Positions 43,045 through 52,317 of a stretch of 64,000 bases of DNA are shown one piece after another. The DNA is from Pseudomonas marginalis. Its GTDB lineage: Bacteria > Pseudomonadota > Gammaproteobacteria > Pseudomonadales > Pseudomonadaceae. The notes beneath the pieces were generated by a model. It ran no database searches and was not told where the DNA came from. It saw only the letters and a program-made list of their open reading frames with translations. Each line of letters begins with the position of its first letter. Position 1 is the stretch's first letter. The stretch lies in assembly GCF_900105325.1 (NCBI RefSeq), contig NZ_FNSU01000003.1, positions 2,976,001-3,040,000 of the forward strand. The letters are read 5' to 3'. The position numbers and the translations under genes were made by a program.

Positions 43045-44319
43045 ATGGGGCCGCGAGAGGTTTTAGTCACGGGCTATGGGTTGGTAGCGCCCACGGCACT
43101 GGACGCTGCAACGCTGTTTGCGCAGATCGGCGCAAAGCGTTCGTGCATTCGCCAACACCCGGTGTTTGCCGAGTTGGGTTTTGCGGCGAGCGCCGCGGGT
43201 TACATTGACCCCGTTCAATGGCAAGCCATCAGCGCACAAGTGGCGACGGGTGACACAACCCTGCCGCGCCAGAGCCTGCTCGCCGAGTTCGTGGCCAGGC
43301 AGGCGCTGCAGCAGGCAGGCCTGGTTCGCGCCGACTTCGCCCGCGTGCCCAGCGGCGTGTTCCTCGGCGCCAACAAGCATTGTGTAAGCCGTGACCTGCA
43401 AGAGGCCAGCCGTTATATGGACGACGTCGGCAGCGTCGACCTGGATCGCTACCTGGACAACCACACCCTGGTGGGCGGCCCATTCGCTCGTCGGATCGAC
43501 CAGCAGACGGTGCACATCGCCCGCCTGCTCGGCATTCGCGACCATATCAGCACCCACTCCGATGCCTGCGCGGCCGGCACCATGGCAATCGGCGCCGCGT
43601 TTCGCGCCATTGAGCGCGGTGACATCGACCTGGCCCTATGTGGCGCCGTCGAGTTGATGGCCCATGAACTGTCGTATTACAGCTTCGACGGCCTGGGCGC
43701 CATTTGCCAACGTGCCGACCTCGCGCCCGAACAACAGAGCCGCCCGTTCATGAACGACCGTTGCGGGTTCGTCCTCAGCGAGGGCGCGGCGATGATCGTG
43801 CTGGAGTCCAGGGAACATGCCGAGCGCCGCAAGGCCACGCCAATCGGCCGCGTCCTGGGTTACGCCAACTATTGCGAAGCGCAGAAGATCACCTCCAGCA
43901 GCCGCGATGGCAGCCATTACGCCCATTGCATGAAGGCAGCACTCGCCCATGCAGGCCTGGGCTGCGACGCGGTGGATCACGTCAATACCCATGGCACGTC
44001 GACCCAGGCCAATGATCGCAGTGAAGCCCTGGCGATTGCGCAGGTATTCGGCACCGGCGTAAGCACGATGACCTTCACAGCCAACAAATCGGCGATCGGC
44101 CACTCCCTTGCGGCCAGCGGCGCGATCGAGGCGGTGCTGTCACTGATGAGCCTGCAACAGGGCGTGCTGCTACCCACCCTTAACTATGACCCGGCAAACG
44201 CCGAGTTCCCTGAGTTGAATTTCCTGACCGAAACGCAGCGCCAGCCCATCGATGTGGTGCTGTCCAATTCGTTCGGTTTCGGTGGCGTCAACAGTTCGCT
44301 GGTTTTGGGAAAAGCATGA
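43045..44319 (+). CDS. beta-ketoacyl-ACP synthase, active (KS1)
   Basis: This 424-residue thiolase-fold enzyme has an intact catalytic triad: Cys175 in DACAAGTMAIG, His316 in NTHGTST and His353 in KSAIGHS. It condenses malonyl-ACP with an acyl primer. It starts 9 bp after the ACP gene and 1 bp before the degenerate partner KS2, suggesting a KS/chain-length-factor-like pair. It resembles FabF/type II polyketide ketosynthases rather than FabB in housekeeping operons. Confidence 0.87.
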   Translation: MGPREVLVTGYGLVAPTALDAATLFAQIGAKRSCIRQHPVFAELGFAASAAGYIDPVQWQAISAQVATGDTTLPRQSLLAEFVARQALQQAGLVRADFARVPSGVFLGANKHCVSRDLQEASRYMDDVGSVDLDRYLDNHTLVGGPFARRIDQQTVHIARLLGIRDHISTHSDACAAGTMAIGAAFRAIERGDIDLALCGAVELMAHELSYYSFDGLGAICQRADLAPEQQSRPFMNDRCGFVLSEGAAMIVLESREHAERRKATPIGRVLGYANYCEAQKITSSSRDGSHYAHCMKAALAHAGLGCDAVDHVNTHGTSTQANDRSEALAIAQVFGTGVSTMTFTANKSAIGHSLAASGAIEAVLSLMSLQQGVLLPTLNYDPANAEFPELNFLTETQRQPIDVVLSNSFGFGGVNSSLVLGKA

Positions 44320-44320
44320 G

Positions 44321-45388
44321 ATGAACAGCCTTCAAGCAAAACCCGTCTACCTGATCGCCGCTTCGGTGTTCAACCACGCCGGCACTGAGTGCACCGACTT
44401 GCACGGCCCGGTGCAGGCGGCACAACCGCTGGATTTTGCCCCGGACCAGCTGGCGTACCCCGTGAGCGTACCGCGCTTGCCGACCACGGTGTTCGACCGC
44501 AAGATTCAACGCAGTGTCGAACCTCAGGGCGCTCGGCTGCTGTACTGCGCCGGGCAGATTGCCGGCCCGTTGAAGGACTTGCAGCTGCCTGGCGAGCGGG
44601 TGGCGCTGATGGCTGCCATCCCGGAAGTGGACGGCCCCAGTTCCTGCTGGGAGGCCGTGCAGGCCATCGCCGAGCAACCGGATGCGCTGCTCGCGCAACT
44701 GTTTGCCTATACCCCGCCGCTGCACGCCCTGATGATGCTCAACAGCAGCGTCATGGCCTATGTCGCCGAAGCGTTGCACTGCCATGGTCCGATGGGCGGT
44801 TTCTGCTCACAGAGTAATGCCGGGGTCGACGCGCTGATCGAGGCCTTCGAACATATCGCCGAGGGGCGTGCCGATGCAGGGGTCGTGGTCAGCAGTAGCC
44901 CGAATCTCTCGCCGGCCCTGTACCTGCGCGACACCACCGAACGCCCTCCTCTCGCGACCCCGGACGTTTACGGCGAAGGCGCCGCAGCGCTGTTGCTGAC
45001 CGCCTGCCCTCCTGCAAACGGTGCACGCGCCCTGCGCATCGCCGGCTTCGCCCGTGGCTACAGCGCCTCGCCCGAACGTTCCCACGCCGTGGCGAGCAAG
45101 GTCATCCAACAGACATTAAGCAGAGAAAAACTGGGTTTGCGCGACGTAGCCCATATTGTCGCCGCGCCTGACACCCCATCCCTGGCGCGTCTACTCACAG
45201 ACACCCAGGCGATTCTCCACAGCTGCCAGCCCATGACCGGCAACCTGGGCGCCAGCGCCCTGCTGACTGAAATTGCCCTGGCCCTTCACGATCAACACGA
45301 TGGCTACACGCTGCTGCTCAATCACAGCCGTACGGGCCATTGGGGCGCCGTATTACTGGTCAATGAAGCCATGGAGAAACAGGCATGA
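44321..45388 (+). CDS. ketosynthase-fold protein without catalytic residues (KS2, chain-length-factor-like)
   Basis: This 355-residue protein aligns with KS1 around CSQSNAGVDALIEAF. The catalytic Cys is replaced by Ser165, the first His by a proline region (AAPDTPS) and the second His by Ala311. It is therefore unlikely to condense alone, and resembles chain-length factors of type II polyketide synthases. Its ATG is 1 bp after the KS1 stop, and KS3 overlaps its end by 4 bp. Confidence 0.75.
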   Translation: MNSLQAKPVYLIAASVFNHAGTECTDLHGPVQAAQPLDFAPDQLAYPVSVPRLPTTVFDRKIQRSVEPQGARLLYCAGQIAGPLKDLQLPGERVALMAAIPEVDGPSSCWEAVQAIAEQPDALLAQLFAYTPPLHALMMLNSSVMAYVAEALHCHGPMGGFCSQSNAGVDALIEAFEHIAEGRADAGVVVSSSPNLSPALYLRDTTERPPLATPDVYGEGAAALLLTACPPANGARALRIAGFARGYSASPERSHAVASKVIQQTLSREKLGLRDVAHIVAAPDTPSLARLLTDTQAILHSCQPMTGNLGASALLTEIALALHDQHDGYTLLLNHSRTGHWGAVLLVNEAMEKQA

Positions 45389-46683
45389 GTCCACCAAGGA
45401 TTGTGATCACCGGCCTGGGTGCCGTGACCGGTTTCGGTTTCGAATGGCAAACCATGTGGGCGCAGATGCTGCTCGGTGAGCACTGCATCCGCCCCTGGCA
45501 GCCCGAAGGCGTGGCCGACGGCACCTTCCCGGTGCGCTACGCGGCGCCGGTGGACACCCGCCAACTACCGGACTACCTGCAAGGTCACCGCGCCTGGCAG
45601 ACGCCCCTGGAAAAACGCAGCCAGTTGGGTTGGGTGGCGGCCAGCCAAGCCATCAGCGACAGCGGCCTGAGCCCCGCGCAGTTGCGGGATGCCGCCGTGC
45701 TGTGTGCTTCCGGCGCACCGGCGCACAAGATCCAGGACATGCTGCTGACCGTCGCCGATGAGCCGAATGCCCCTCCGGCCTGGCGCTACTTGATGGCCAA
45801 GGCTGAGCAGGTCGATGCCGCCCACTCGTTGTGCCAGAGCAACGACCGCCTGGCCCGGGTGATCGCCGACGACATCGGTTGCGAAGGCCCGGTGATCAAC
45901 ATCAGCAGCGCCTGTGCCGGGGCTTCCCAGGCCATCGGCAACGCATTCCAGATGATCCGCCGGGGAGAAGTCGACGTCGCTATCGCTGGCGGCGCCGATT
46001 CGGTGCTGAGCCTGGACACCATGACCGCGCTTTACCTATTGGGTGCGGCGAGCAGCGAGCAACGCTGGGGCACCGGGCTTTGCCGCCCGTTCGATCGCCA
46101 TCGCAGCGGTCTGGTTGCCGGTGAGGGCGCAGGTTTTGTGGTGCTCGAAACCCTCGAGCGGGCACTTGCCCGTGGCGCCGTGCCCTATGCCGAAGTGCTG
46201 GGTTTCGGCAGCAGCCTGGACGGCTATAAGGTCACCGCGCCCGACCCGCAAGGGCGAGGCGCCGCCCTGGCGATGCAGACCGCCTTGCACGACGCCGGCA
46301 TCCGCCCGCAACAGGTGGACCTGATCAACGCCCACGGCACCTCCACCCCGCTCAACGATGCCGCCGAAACCCTGGCGATCAAGTCGGTGTTCGCCCAGGA
46401 CGAGCACTATCGACGGCTGGCGATGAGCGCCAATAAATCCCAATTCGGCCACTTGATCGCGGCCGCCGGCGCCCCCGAACTCATCGTCACCGCACTGGCC
46501 TGCCAACAGGACAGGATTACCCCGACCCTCAACCTGCACAGTGCCGCCGACGACTGTGACCTGGACTACTGCGCCCATCAGACCGTCAACCGCCGGGTCG
46601 ATGTGGCACTCAGCAATTCATTCGGCTTCGGTGGGCTCAATACCTGCCTGGTGCTGGGCAAATACCAGGAGCACGCGCAATGA
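45385..46683 (+). CDS. beta-ketoacyl-ACP synthase, active (KS3)
   Basis: This 432-residue ketosynthase has Cys177 in SSACAGASQAIG, His317 in NAHGTSTPLND and His356 in KSQFGHLIAA, so the triad is intact. ATGA overlaps couple it to both neighbours. It is a second, distinct condensing enzyme, perhaps used for a different chain length or for the initiation step. Confidence 0.87.
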   Translation: MSPPRIVITGLGAVTGFGFEWQTMWAQMLLGEHCIRPWQPEGVADGTFPVRYAAPVDTRQLPDYLQGHRAWQTPLEKRSQLGWVAASQAISDSGLSPAQLRDAAVLCASGAPAHKIQDMLLTVADEPNAPPAWRYLMAKAEQVDAAHSLCQSNDRLARVIADDIGCEGPVINISSACAGASQAIGNAFQMIRRGEVDVAIAGGADSVLSLDTMTALYLLGAASSEQRWGTGLCRPFDRHRSGLVAGEGAGFVVLETLERALARGAVPYAEVLGFGSSLDGYKVTAPDPQGRGAALAMQTALHDAGIRPQQVDLINAHGTSTPLNDAAETLAIKSVFAQDEHYRRLAMSANKSQFGHLIAAAGAPELIVTALACQQDRITPTLNLHSAADDCDLDYCAHQTVNRRVDVALSNSFGFGGLNTCLVLGKYQEHAQ

Positions 46684-47897
46684 GCGGCGTACCGCCCCCC
46701 ATCGCCATTGCCGGCAGCGGCTGTGTCCTGGCCAGCGGCTGGGGCGTGGACGCCTTCTGGTCGGCGGCCTGTGAGTCGCGCAGCGGGATCAAGCCCTTGC
46801 GCTCTTTGCAGTTTCACAGTGAACGGGTCACGGCTTTCGGGCAGATTCACTATGACGATCACCAGCGCAGTCGCCAGGACCTCGCCCAAAATCTGCAACG
46901 TTACTGCACGCCCGCCGTCATCTGGGGCGTCAGCGCCGTTCGACAGGCACTGGCCGAAGCCCAACTGACGCCGGGCGCCGACGGCCTGACCTACGGCCTC
47001 TATTGCTGCCAGGGTGGCTATACCCACCCGTCACTGGCGTCCTACGGCGAGTTGCTCCACGAATGCCGCCAGGGCGAAGGTGCCGACATGCAGCACCTGG
47101 CCCGGCGTATCTTGCACGAGCGGGCACAGGACCCGTTCCTGGTGCTCAAGGGCCTGAGCAATATCCTCCTGGGCGTGGTCAGCCTGGCGCTCAAGCTTGA
47201 GTGTGAATGCAACGCCTACATGCAAGGGGTCTCCGGCAACCTGGCGGCCTTGCGTGAAGCGTGCGCCGCGTTGCAGAGCGGACGAATTGACGTGGCGATC
47301 ATCGTCGGTGCGGGCAGCGAACTCGATGCGCTGGCACTCAGCGCCCTGGTGCAGGCCGGCACGATCAGCGCCGACGGTTCGGACACCCTGCGCGCTTTCG
47401 ATGCGCACGGCACCGGCGGTATCGCTGGCGAAGGCGCGGCGGCCCTGGTCCTGCGCCGTCGCGAGGATCTGGGCGATGAACCCCAGGTCTGCCTGCAGAC
47501 AATGACCGCCGACGCCGCGATCGAGCACTTGAACCTGCCAGACCAGCAAGTCGACGTGCTGGTGTGCAGCGGCACCGGCACGCCCGACAAAGACCGACAG
47601 TTGAGCCACACACTGGCCCGAACCGGCGCCGCCCACATCACCAGTGGCGTACCGCTGACCGGCCTGCTGAGTGCGGCTCCCAGCCTGGCGGACCTGATCC
47701 TGGCCCGCTGCGCCCTGCTCGCCCAGCGTGTGCCACCGATTGCCGGATTAAGCCAACCCGTGGCCGCGCAGTTGCCGTTTGTGCTGGGGGCTCCCTGCTC
47801 GACGCGGCTCGACGATGGCCTGGTGCTCAACCGCGACGACAACGGTTTCAGCGCTTGCTACCAATTGAAGTACAGCGAACAGGCCAACAGCGCCTGA
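46680..47897 (+). CDS. ketosynthase-fold protein without catalytic residues (KS4)
   Basis: This 405-residue protein aligns with KS3, but the catalytic Cys is replaced by Val184 (GVSGNLAAL), the first His by Ser (VCSGTGTPDKD) and the second His region is unlike KSxxGH. It overlaps KS3 by 4 bp. It is a second chain-length-factor-like partner; structural or priming roles are possible. Confidence 0.72.
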   Translation: MSGVPPPIAIAGSGCVLASGWGVDAFWSAACESRSGIKPLRSLQFHSERVTAFGQIHYDDHQRSRQDLAQNLQRYCTPAVIWGVSAVRQALAEAQLTPGADGLTYGLYCCQGGYTHPSLASYGELLHECRQGEGADMQHLARRILHERAQDPFLVLKGLSNILLGVVSLALKLECECNAYMQGVSGNLAALREACAALQSGRIDVAIIVGAGSELDALALSALVQAGTISADGSDTLRAFDAHGTGGIAGEGAAALVLRRREDLGDEPQVCLQTMTADAAIEHLNLPDQQVDVLVCSGTGTPDKDRQLSHTLARTGAAHITSGVPLTGLLSAAPSLADLILARCALLAQRVPPIAGLSQPVAAQLPFVLGAPCSTRLDDGLVLNRDDNGFSACYQLKYSEQANSA

Positions 47898-47939
47898 CGT
47901 GTGTGTACCCCCCTCCCTCTTTTAAAGGACATGGCTGTG

Positions 47940-50807
47940 ATGGATTACCGTGATTTTGTTCGCCCCAAGTTTGTCGATCTGCTTCAGGCCCTGGGGCTTG
48001 AGTGTGAGTTCAAACGGGCACTGGGCAGCAAATTGTTCTACCGCAACCGCCAGGGTGACGAAGTGACCGTCACCGATTTCCTCGGGGGCTACGGCGCGGC
48101 CTTGTTTGGCCATAACGACCCGCAGTTTGTCGAACAGCTCTGCACACTGCTGCGCAATGACGTGCCTTTTAACGCCCAGATGTCGGTCCGCGCCACGGCC
48201 GGTACGCTGGGACGCGCGTTGAGCGAAGCCTTCAATCGTGAATTGAAGAACAACGAACCGTACATCTCGACCTTTTCCAACAGCGGTGCCGAAGCAGTAG
48301 AAATTGCCGTCAAGCACGCCGAGTTTCACCGCCAGAAAAACCTGCAGCGCCAGTTCGACGAACTGGACTTTACCCTGGCCCAACTGACCTCCAGCGACCG
48401 CGCCTACCGCGAAGTGGATGTGACTGACCTCGACTTGCCGGCAGGCCTGCTGCCTGCCCACCTGACCACGGCCACGGTGCGCCAGGTGGTTGAGGCGGTG
48501 CGTCAGCACAACCTCGCCGAGCTGCACGTCGAGCCGGTGTTCATCGCGTTGCGCGGCAGTTTTCACGGCAAGTTGGTCAACACGGTACAACTGACCTATG
48601 GCCGACAGTATCGCCAGCCGTTCGCGCGCTTCGGCCTGAACGTGGAGTTCATTGACCCCCAGCAACCCCATCAACTCCAGGAGCTGCCGGCGCGCCACAC
48701 CCGCCATTGGCTGAACGTGCAATGGTGCGGCGATCAACTGCTGGTCAAGCGTGATACGTTCAGCGCAATCACCGCCGTATTGATGGAGCCTATCCAGGGC
48801 GAAGGCGGCATCATCGAGTTCGCGGCCGATTTTTATAAAGCCCTGCGCCGCCTGTGCAATGAGCAGCAGTGCCCGCTGATCATCGACGAGGTGCAATCCG
48901 GTTTCGGTCGTACCGGCACCTTCCTGGCCAGCAGTCATTTCAATCTGCAAGGCGACTACTACTGCCTGTCCAAGGCTCTGGGTGGTGGCTTGATGAAGAT
49001 TGCGGCCACCGTGATTCGCAGCAGCCACTATGAGAAAGACTTCAGCTATATCCACAGCTCGACCTTCGCCGAAGACGACGCCTCCTGCCATATCGCCCTG
49101 GCGGCGCTCAATCGTCTGTTCGCCGATGACCAGGCGATGCTCAAGGACGTGCACACCAAGGGCGAATACCTCAAGGCCTCGCTGCTTGAGTTGAAGGCGG
49201 CCTACCCCGGGGTGATCGCCGACGTGCGAGGTCGCGGGCTGTTGCTCGGCATTGAACTGCACGACCAGAGCACCAACAGCTCGCTGGTACAGGCGTCGGC
49301 CCAATACAACGATGCCTTGGGTTACCTGATTGCCGGCTACCTGCTGCAATTCGAAGCCCTGCGCGTGGCGCCGTCGGGCAGCAACTCCAATGTGATCCGC
49401 CTGGAACCGCCCGCCTGCATCAGCTTCGCCGAGATCGACGGGCTGATCAAAGCCTTGCAGAAGGTCTGTGACCTGTTGCAACGCGGGGATGCATTCCCGC
49501 TGGCCGCCACCATTTGTCATGACTTGATCCCCGCTGTGGCGCCCCGCGACACCGGCTTCCAGGTCACCGCCCATGCCAATGCCCCGCAGGACACCCCCAT
49601 CGTCGCCCGCGTGGCCTTTATCAATCATTTGATCGATGCCGACATCCTCGGTGATGTCGACCCTTCCCTGGGCCAACTGAGCACCGAGCAAAAACGTGTG
49701 TTCATGCAACGCACTGCGCCGGAACGCCGGGCAGCCCCCGTGGGCCCGGTGGTGATCCGCTCGCAATTGGGCATGGCCGTGGAGTTCACGTTGTACCCGC
49801 TGTGCATGGACTCCAACGCCATGGCGGACTACATCATCAGCGGCGACCTCGACGTGATTCGCAAAGAAGTCGGCAATCGCATCCTGGATGCCCGCGCCGA
49901 TGGCTACCGCGTCGCGGGCCTGGGTATGTATACCTCCATCGTGACCAACAACTGCCAGGCCCTGAAAATCCCGGACATGGCGCTGACCTCCGGCAACGCC
50001 TTGACCATCGGCATGGGCCTGGAAGCCATCGAGCAAGGCTGCAAGCAACAGGGGCTGGAGCTGCAGGCGCAGACGGCGGCCGTGGTCGGCGCGGCCGGCA
50101 ACGTGGCGTCGACCTATGCGTCGCTGCTGTCAGCCACGGTCGACCACTTGATCCTGATCGGCAGCGGCCGCGATGGCTCGGTACGCCGCCTGGAAAAAAC
50201 CGCTCAACTGATCTACGCCGACGCTGCCCGCTCGATTATCAAGGGCACGGCCACCGAGGATCTGCTGGCGCAGCGCCTGCTCAAAATCGACGGTATCCGT
50301 GCACTGCTGAGCGAATACGGCAACAGCACACAGCTGGGGTTGCAGGTCTCGCGCCTGGTGCAGGAGCGACTTGGTGCCAACGCGTTCATTACCGTCACCG
50401 ATGACCTGCATGCCCTCAAGCAGGCGCGCATCGTCCTGTGTGCGGCAAACGCGGCGCAGCCGTTTCTCGACGCCGGGCATTTTGCCGAACACAGCGTGAT
50501 CTGTGACATCGCCGTGCCGTTGAACGTTGATCAGGCGATCAATAGCCAGCGCAGCGACGTGCTGTACATGCACGGCGGCATCGTGCAGACGCCATTCGAC
50601 GATGGGTTGGCGCCGAATGTGCGGGCCTACCTGAAACAGGGCCAGTTGTATGCCTGCATGGCCGAGTCTGTGCTCATGGGCCTGGCGGGGATCACCCAGC
50701 ATTACTCCTACGGCGACATCAGCCGCGAGCAAGTGCAGCAGATTCGTGCCTTGGCGGCGATCCATGGCTTTGGCCTGGCGCAGTTCAAGACCCACAACTC
50801 ACTCTAA
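47940..50807 (+). CDS. class III aminotransferase fused to acyl-ACP reductase
   Basis: This 955-residue bifunctional protein has a PLP-dependent class III aminotransferase (about 1-515: SNSGAEAVE, LIIDEVQSGFGRTG with Asp316, and PLP Lys345 in YCLSKALGGG). Its C-terminal part (about 600-955) resembles cyanobacterial long-chain acyl-ACP reductase: LGMYTSIVTNNCQAL near 661, NAD(P)-binding VVGAAGNVAS near 715, and QLYACMAESVL with Cys906 at the catalytic cysteine position. The predicted role is to reduce an acyl-ACP to an aldehyde and convert it to a primary amine. The start at 47940 has AAAGGA 10 bp upstream; a GTG at 47937 and an ATG at 47931 are alternatives. A reductase-transaminase of this kind is known from tambjamine biosynthesis (TamH). 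Confidence 0.82.
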   Translation: MDYRDFVRPKFVDLLQALGLECEFKRALGSKLFYRNRQGDEVTVTDFLGGYGAALFGHNDPQFVEQLCTLLRNDVPFNAQMSVRATAGTLGRALSEAFNRELKNNEPYISTFSNSGAEAVEIAVKHAEFHRQKNLQRQFDELDFTLAQLTSSDRAYREVDVTDLDLPAGLLPAHLTTATVRQVVEAVRQHNLAELHVEPVFIALRGSFHGKLVNTVQLTYGRQYRQPFARFGLNVEFIDPQQPHQLQELPARHTRHWLNVQWCGDQLLVKRDTFSAITAVLMEPIQGEGGIIEFAADFYKALRRLCNEQQCPLIIDEVQSGFGRTGTFLASSHFNLQGDYYCLSKALGGGLMKIAATVIRSSHYEKDFSYIHSSTFAEDDASCHIALAALNRLFADDQAMLKDVHTKGEYLKASLLELKAAYPGVIADVRGRGLLLGIELHDQSTNSSLVQASAQYNDALGYLIAGYLLQFEALRVAPSGSNSNVIRLEPPACISFAEIDGLIKALQKVCDLLQRGDAFPLAATICHDLIPAVAPRDTGFQVTAHANAPQDTPIVARVAFINHLIDADILGDVDPSLGQLSTEQKRVFMQRTAPERRAAPVGPVVIRSQLGMAVEFTLYPLCMDSNAMADYIISGDLDVIRKEVGNRILDARADGYRVAGLGMYTSIVTNNCQALKIPDMALTSGNALTIGMGLEAIEQGCKQQGLELQAQTAAVVGAAGNVASTYASLLSATVDHLILIGSGRDGSVRRLEKTAQLIYADAARSIIKGTATEDLLAQRLLKIDGIRALLSEYGNSTQLGLQVSRLVQERLGANAFITVTDDLHALKQARIVLCAANAAQPFLDAGHFAEHSVICDIAVPLNVDQAINSQRSDVLYMHGGIVQTPFDDGLAPNVRAYLKQGQLYACMAESVLMGLAGITQHYSYGDISREQVQQIRALAAIHGFGLAQFKTHNSL

Positions 50808-50816
50808 GGAACGGCC

Positions 50817-51554
50817 ATGTCTTCTAAAACAGCGGTAGTCACCGGAGGCAGTCGCGGCATCGGCAAAGCGGTCGTCCTGGCACTGGTCGAGGCCGGCTAC
50901 CAGGTCGCGTTCAACTACGTGCGTGACGAAGCGGCGGCCCTGGCGGTACGTGATGAAGTCGAAAAGCTCGGTGGCGAATGCTTCACGGCGCAGTGCGACA
51001 TCAGTGACGCCCACAGCATCAAGGTGTTTTTCGAACAGGTTGAACAGCGCTTCGAGCGCATCGACCTGCTGGTCAATAACGCCGGCATCACGCGCGATGG
51101 ATTGCTGGCGACACTCTCCACCGAGGCCATCTGCGCGGTGATCCAGACCAACCTGATCGGCACTCTGCTCTGCTGCCAGCAGGTGGTGCCCGGCATGATG
51201 CGCCAGCGTCAAGGCTGCATCATCAACCTCAGTTCAGTGGCTGCGCAAAAGCCTGGCAAAGGGCAAAGCAGCTACGCCGCCGCCAAGGGCGGTGTGGAGG
51301 CACTGACACGCGCCCTGGCGGTTGAGTTGGCACCGCGCAATATCCGCGTCAACGCGGTCGCACCGGGAATCGTCAGCACCGACATGACCGCCGCCTTGCT
51401 CGAAACCCACGAGCAGGAAGTGCAGTCGCGACTGTTGATCAAGCGTTTTGCCGTGCCGGAGGACATTGCCGAAGCCGTGCTGTACCTCGCCGAGCGCGCA
51501 ACCTATGTGACCGGCGAAGTACTGTCGGTCAACGGCGGGCTGAAAATGCCATGA
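50817..51554 (+). CDS. short-chain reductase, FabG-like beta-ketoacyl-ACP reductase
   Basis: This 245-residue SDR has the cofactor motif TGGSRGIG, NNAG, and the Ser-Tyr-Lys triad in NLSSVAAQKPGKGQSSYAAAK. NADPH preference is likely from the Arg in the glycine motif. It should reduce beta-keto intermediates. It is 9 bp after the fusion gene and overlaps the next SDR by 4 bp. Confidence 0.88.
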   Translation: MSSKTAVVTGGSRGIGKAVVLALVEAGYQVAFNYVRDEAAALAVRDEVEKLGGECFTAQCDISDAHSIKVFFEQVEQRFERIDLLVNNAGITRDGLLATLSTEAICAVIQTNLIGTLLCCQQVVPGMMRQRQGCIINLSSVAAQKPGKGQSSYAAAKGGVEALTRALAVELAPRNIRVNAVAPGIVSTDMTAALLETHEQEVQSRLLIKRFAVPEDIAEAVLYLAERATYVTGEVLSVNGGLKMP

Positions 51555-52315
51555 ATACACCCAGAACGTTTTTGATTACCGGCGCCGCCAACGGTATCGG
51601 CCGGGCAGTGGCGGAACATTTCGCCAACGACCCGGCCCACCGCTTGATCCTGGTGGACCGTGACGTGGCATCGCTGCAGGACTGGGTCGGCGCCGCAACC
51701 TTTGCCGCGAGCGTCGAGACCCATGGCGTCGATATCGCTGACCTTGCCAGCGTGCAGGGGTTATTCAACGACCTGTCGGCGCGCCTCGGTTTTATCGATG
51801 TACTGGTCAACAGCGCCGGGGTCTGCAACGAGAATGAACCAGAGGACCTGGACAACTGGCACAAGGTGATTTCCGTCAATCTGAACGGCACCTTTTATGT
51901 CACCTCGCTGTGCCTGCCACTGCTGGCGGATCGCGGCCGCATCATCAACTTGTCGTCGATCCTTGGTCGCATCGGCAAGGTCCGCAACACCGCGTACTGT
52001 GCCTCCAAGCACGGCATTATCGGCATGACCAAGGCTCTGGCACTGGACCTGGCGCCGCGCCGAATTACCGTGAACGCGATTCTGCCAGCCTGGATCGATA
52101 CGCCGATGCTGCAGGGCGAGCTGGCAACGCAAGCCAGTATTGCCGGGATCAGCCAGGAGCAAATCCTGCGCAATGCCAAGAAAAAGCTGCCCTTGCGCCG
52201 TTTTATCCAGGCCGACGAAGTCGCCGCCATGGTGCGTTACCTGGTCAGCCCTGAGGCCTCCGGGGTCACGGCCCAGAGCCTGATGATCGATGGCGGCGCC
52301 GGGTTGGGGATGTAG
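51551..52315 (+). CDS. short-chain dehydrogenase/reductase
   Basis: This 254-residue SDR has TGAANGIG, NSAG (instead of NNAG) and the triad in NLSSILG...AYCASKHG. The motif LVDRD after the second strand suggests NAD+ binding rather than NADPH. It may act on a later intermediate than the FabG-like enzyme. Four-base overlap couples it to that gene. Confidence 0.85.
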   Translation: MNTPRTFLITGAANGIGRAVAEHFANDPAHRLILVDRDVASLQDWVGAATFAASVETHGVDIADLASVQGLFNDLSARLGFIDVLVNSAGVCNENEPEDLDNWHKVISVNLNGTFYVTSLCLPLLADRGRIINLSSILGRIGKVRNTAYCASKHGIIGMTKALALDLAPRRITVNAILPAWIDTPMLQGELATQASIAGISQEQILRNAKKKLPLRRFIQADEVAAMVRYLVSPEASGVTAQSLMIDGGAGLGM

Positions 52316-52317
52316 TC

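Noticed and set aside
47922..50048. 708-codon antisense frame under the aminotransferase fusion
   Set aside because: Same reason: the sense product has clear catalytic motifs, and the antisense protein is rich in Gly, Gln and His without a domain.
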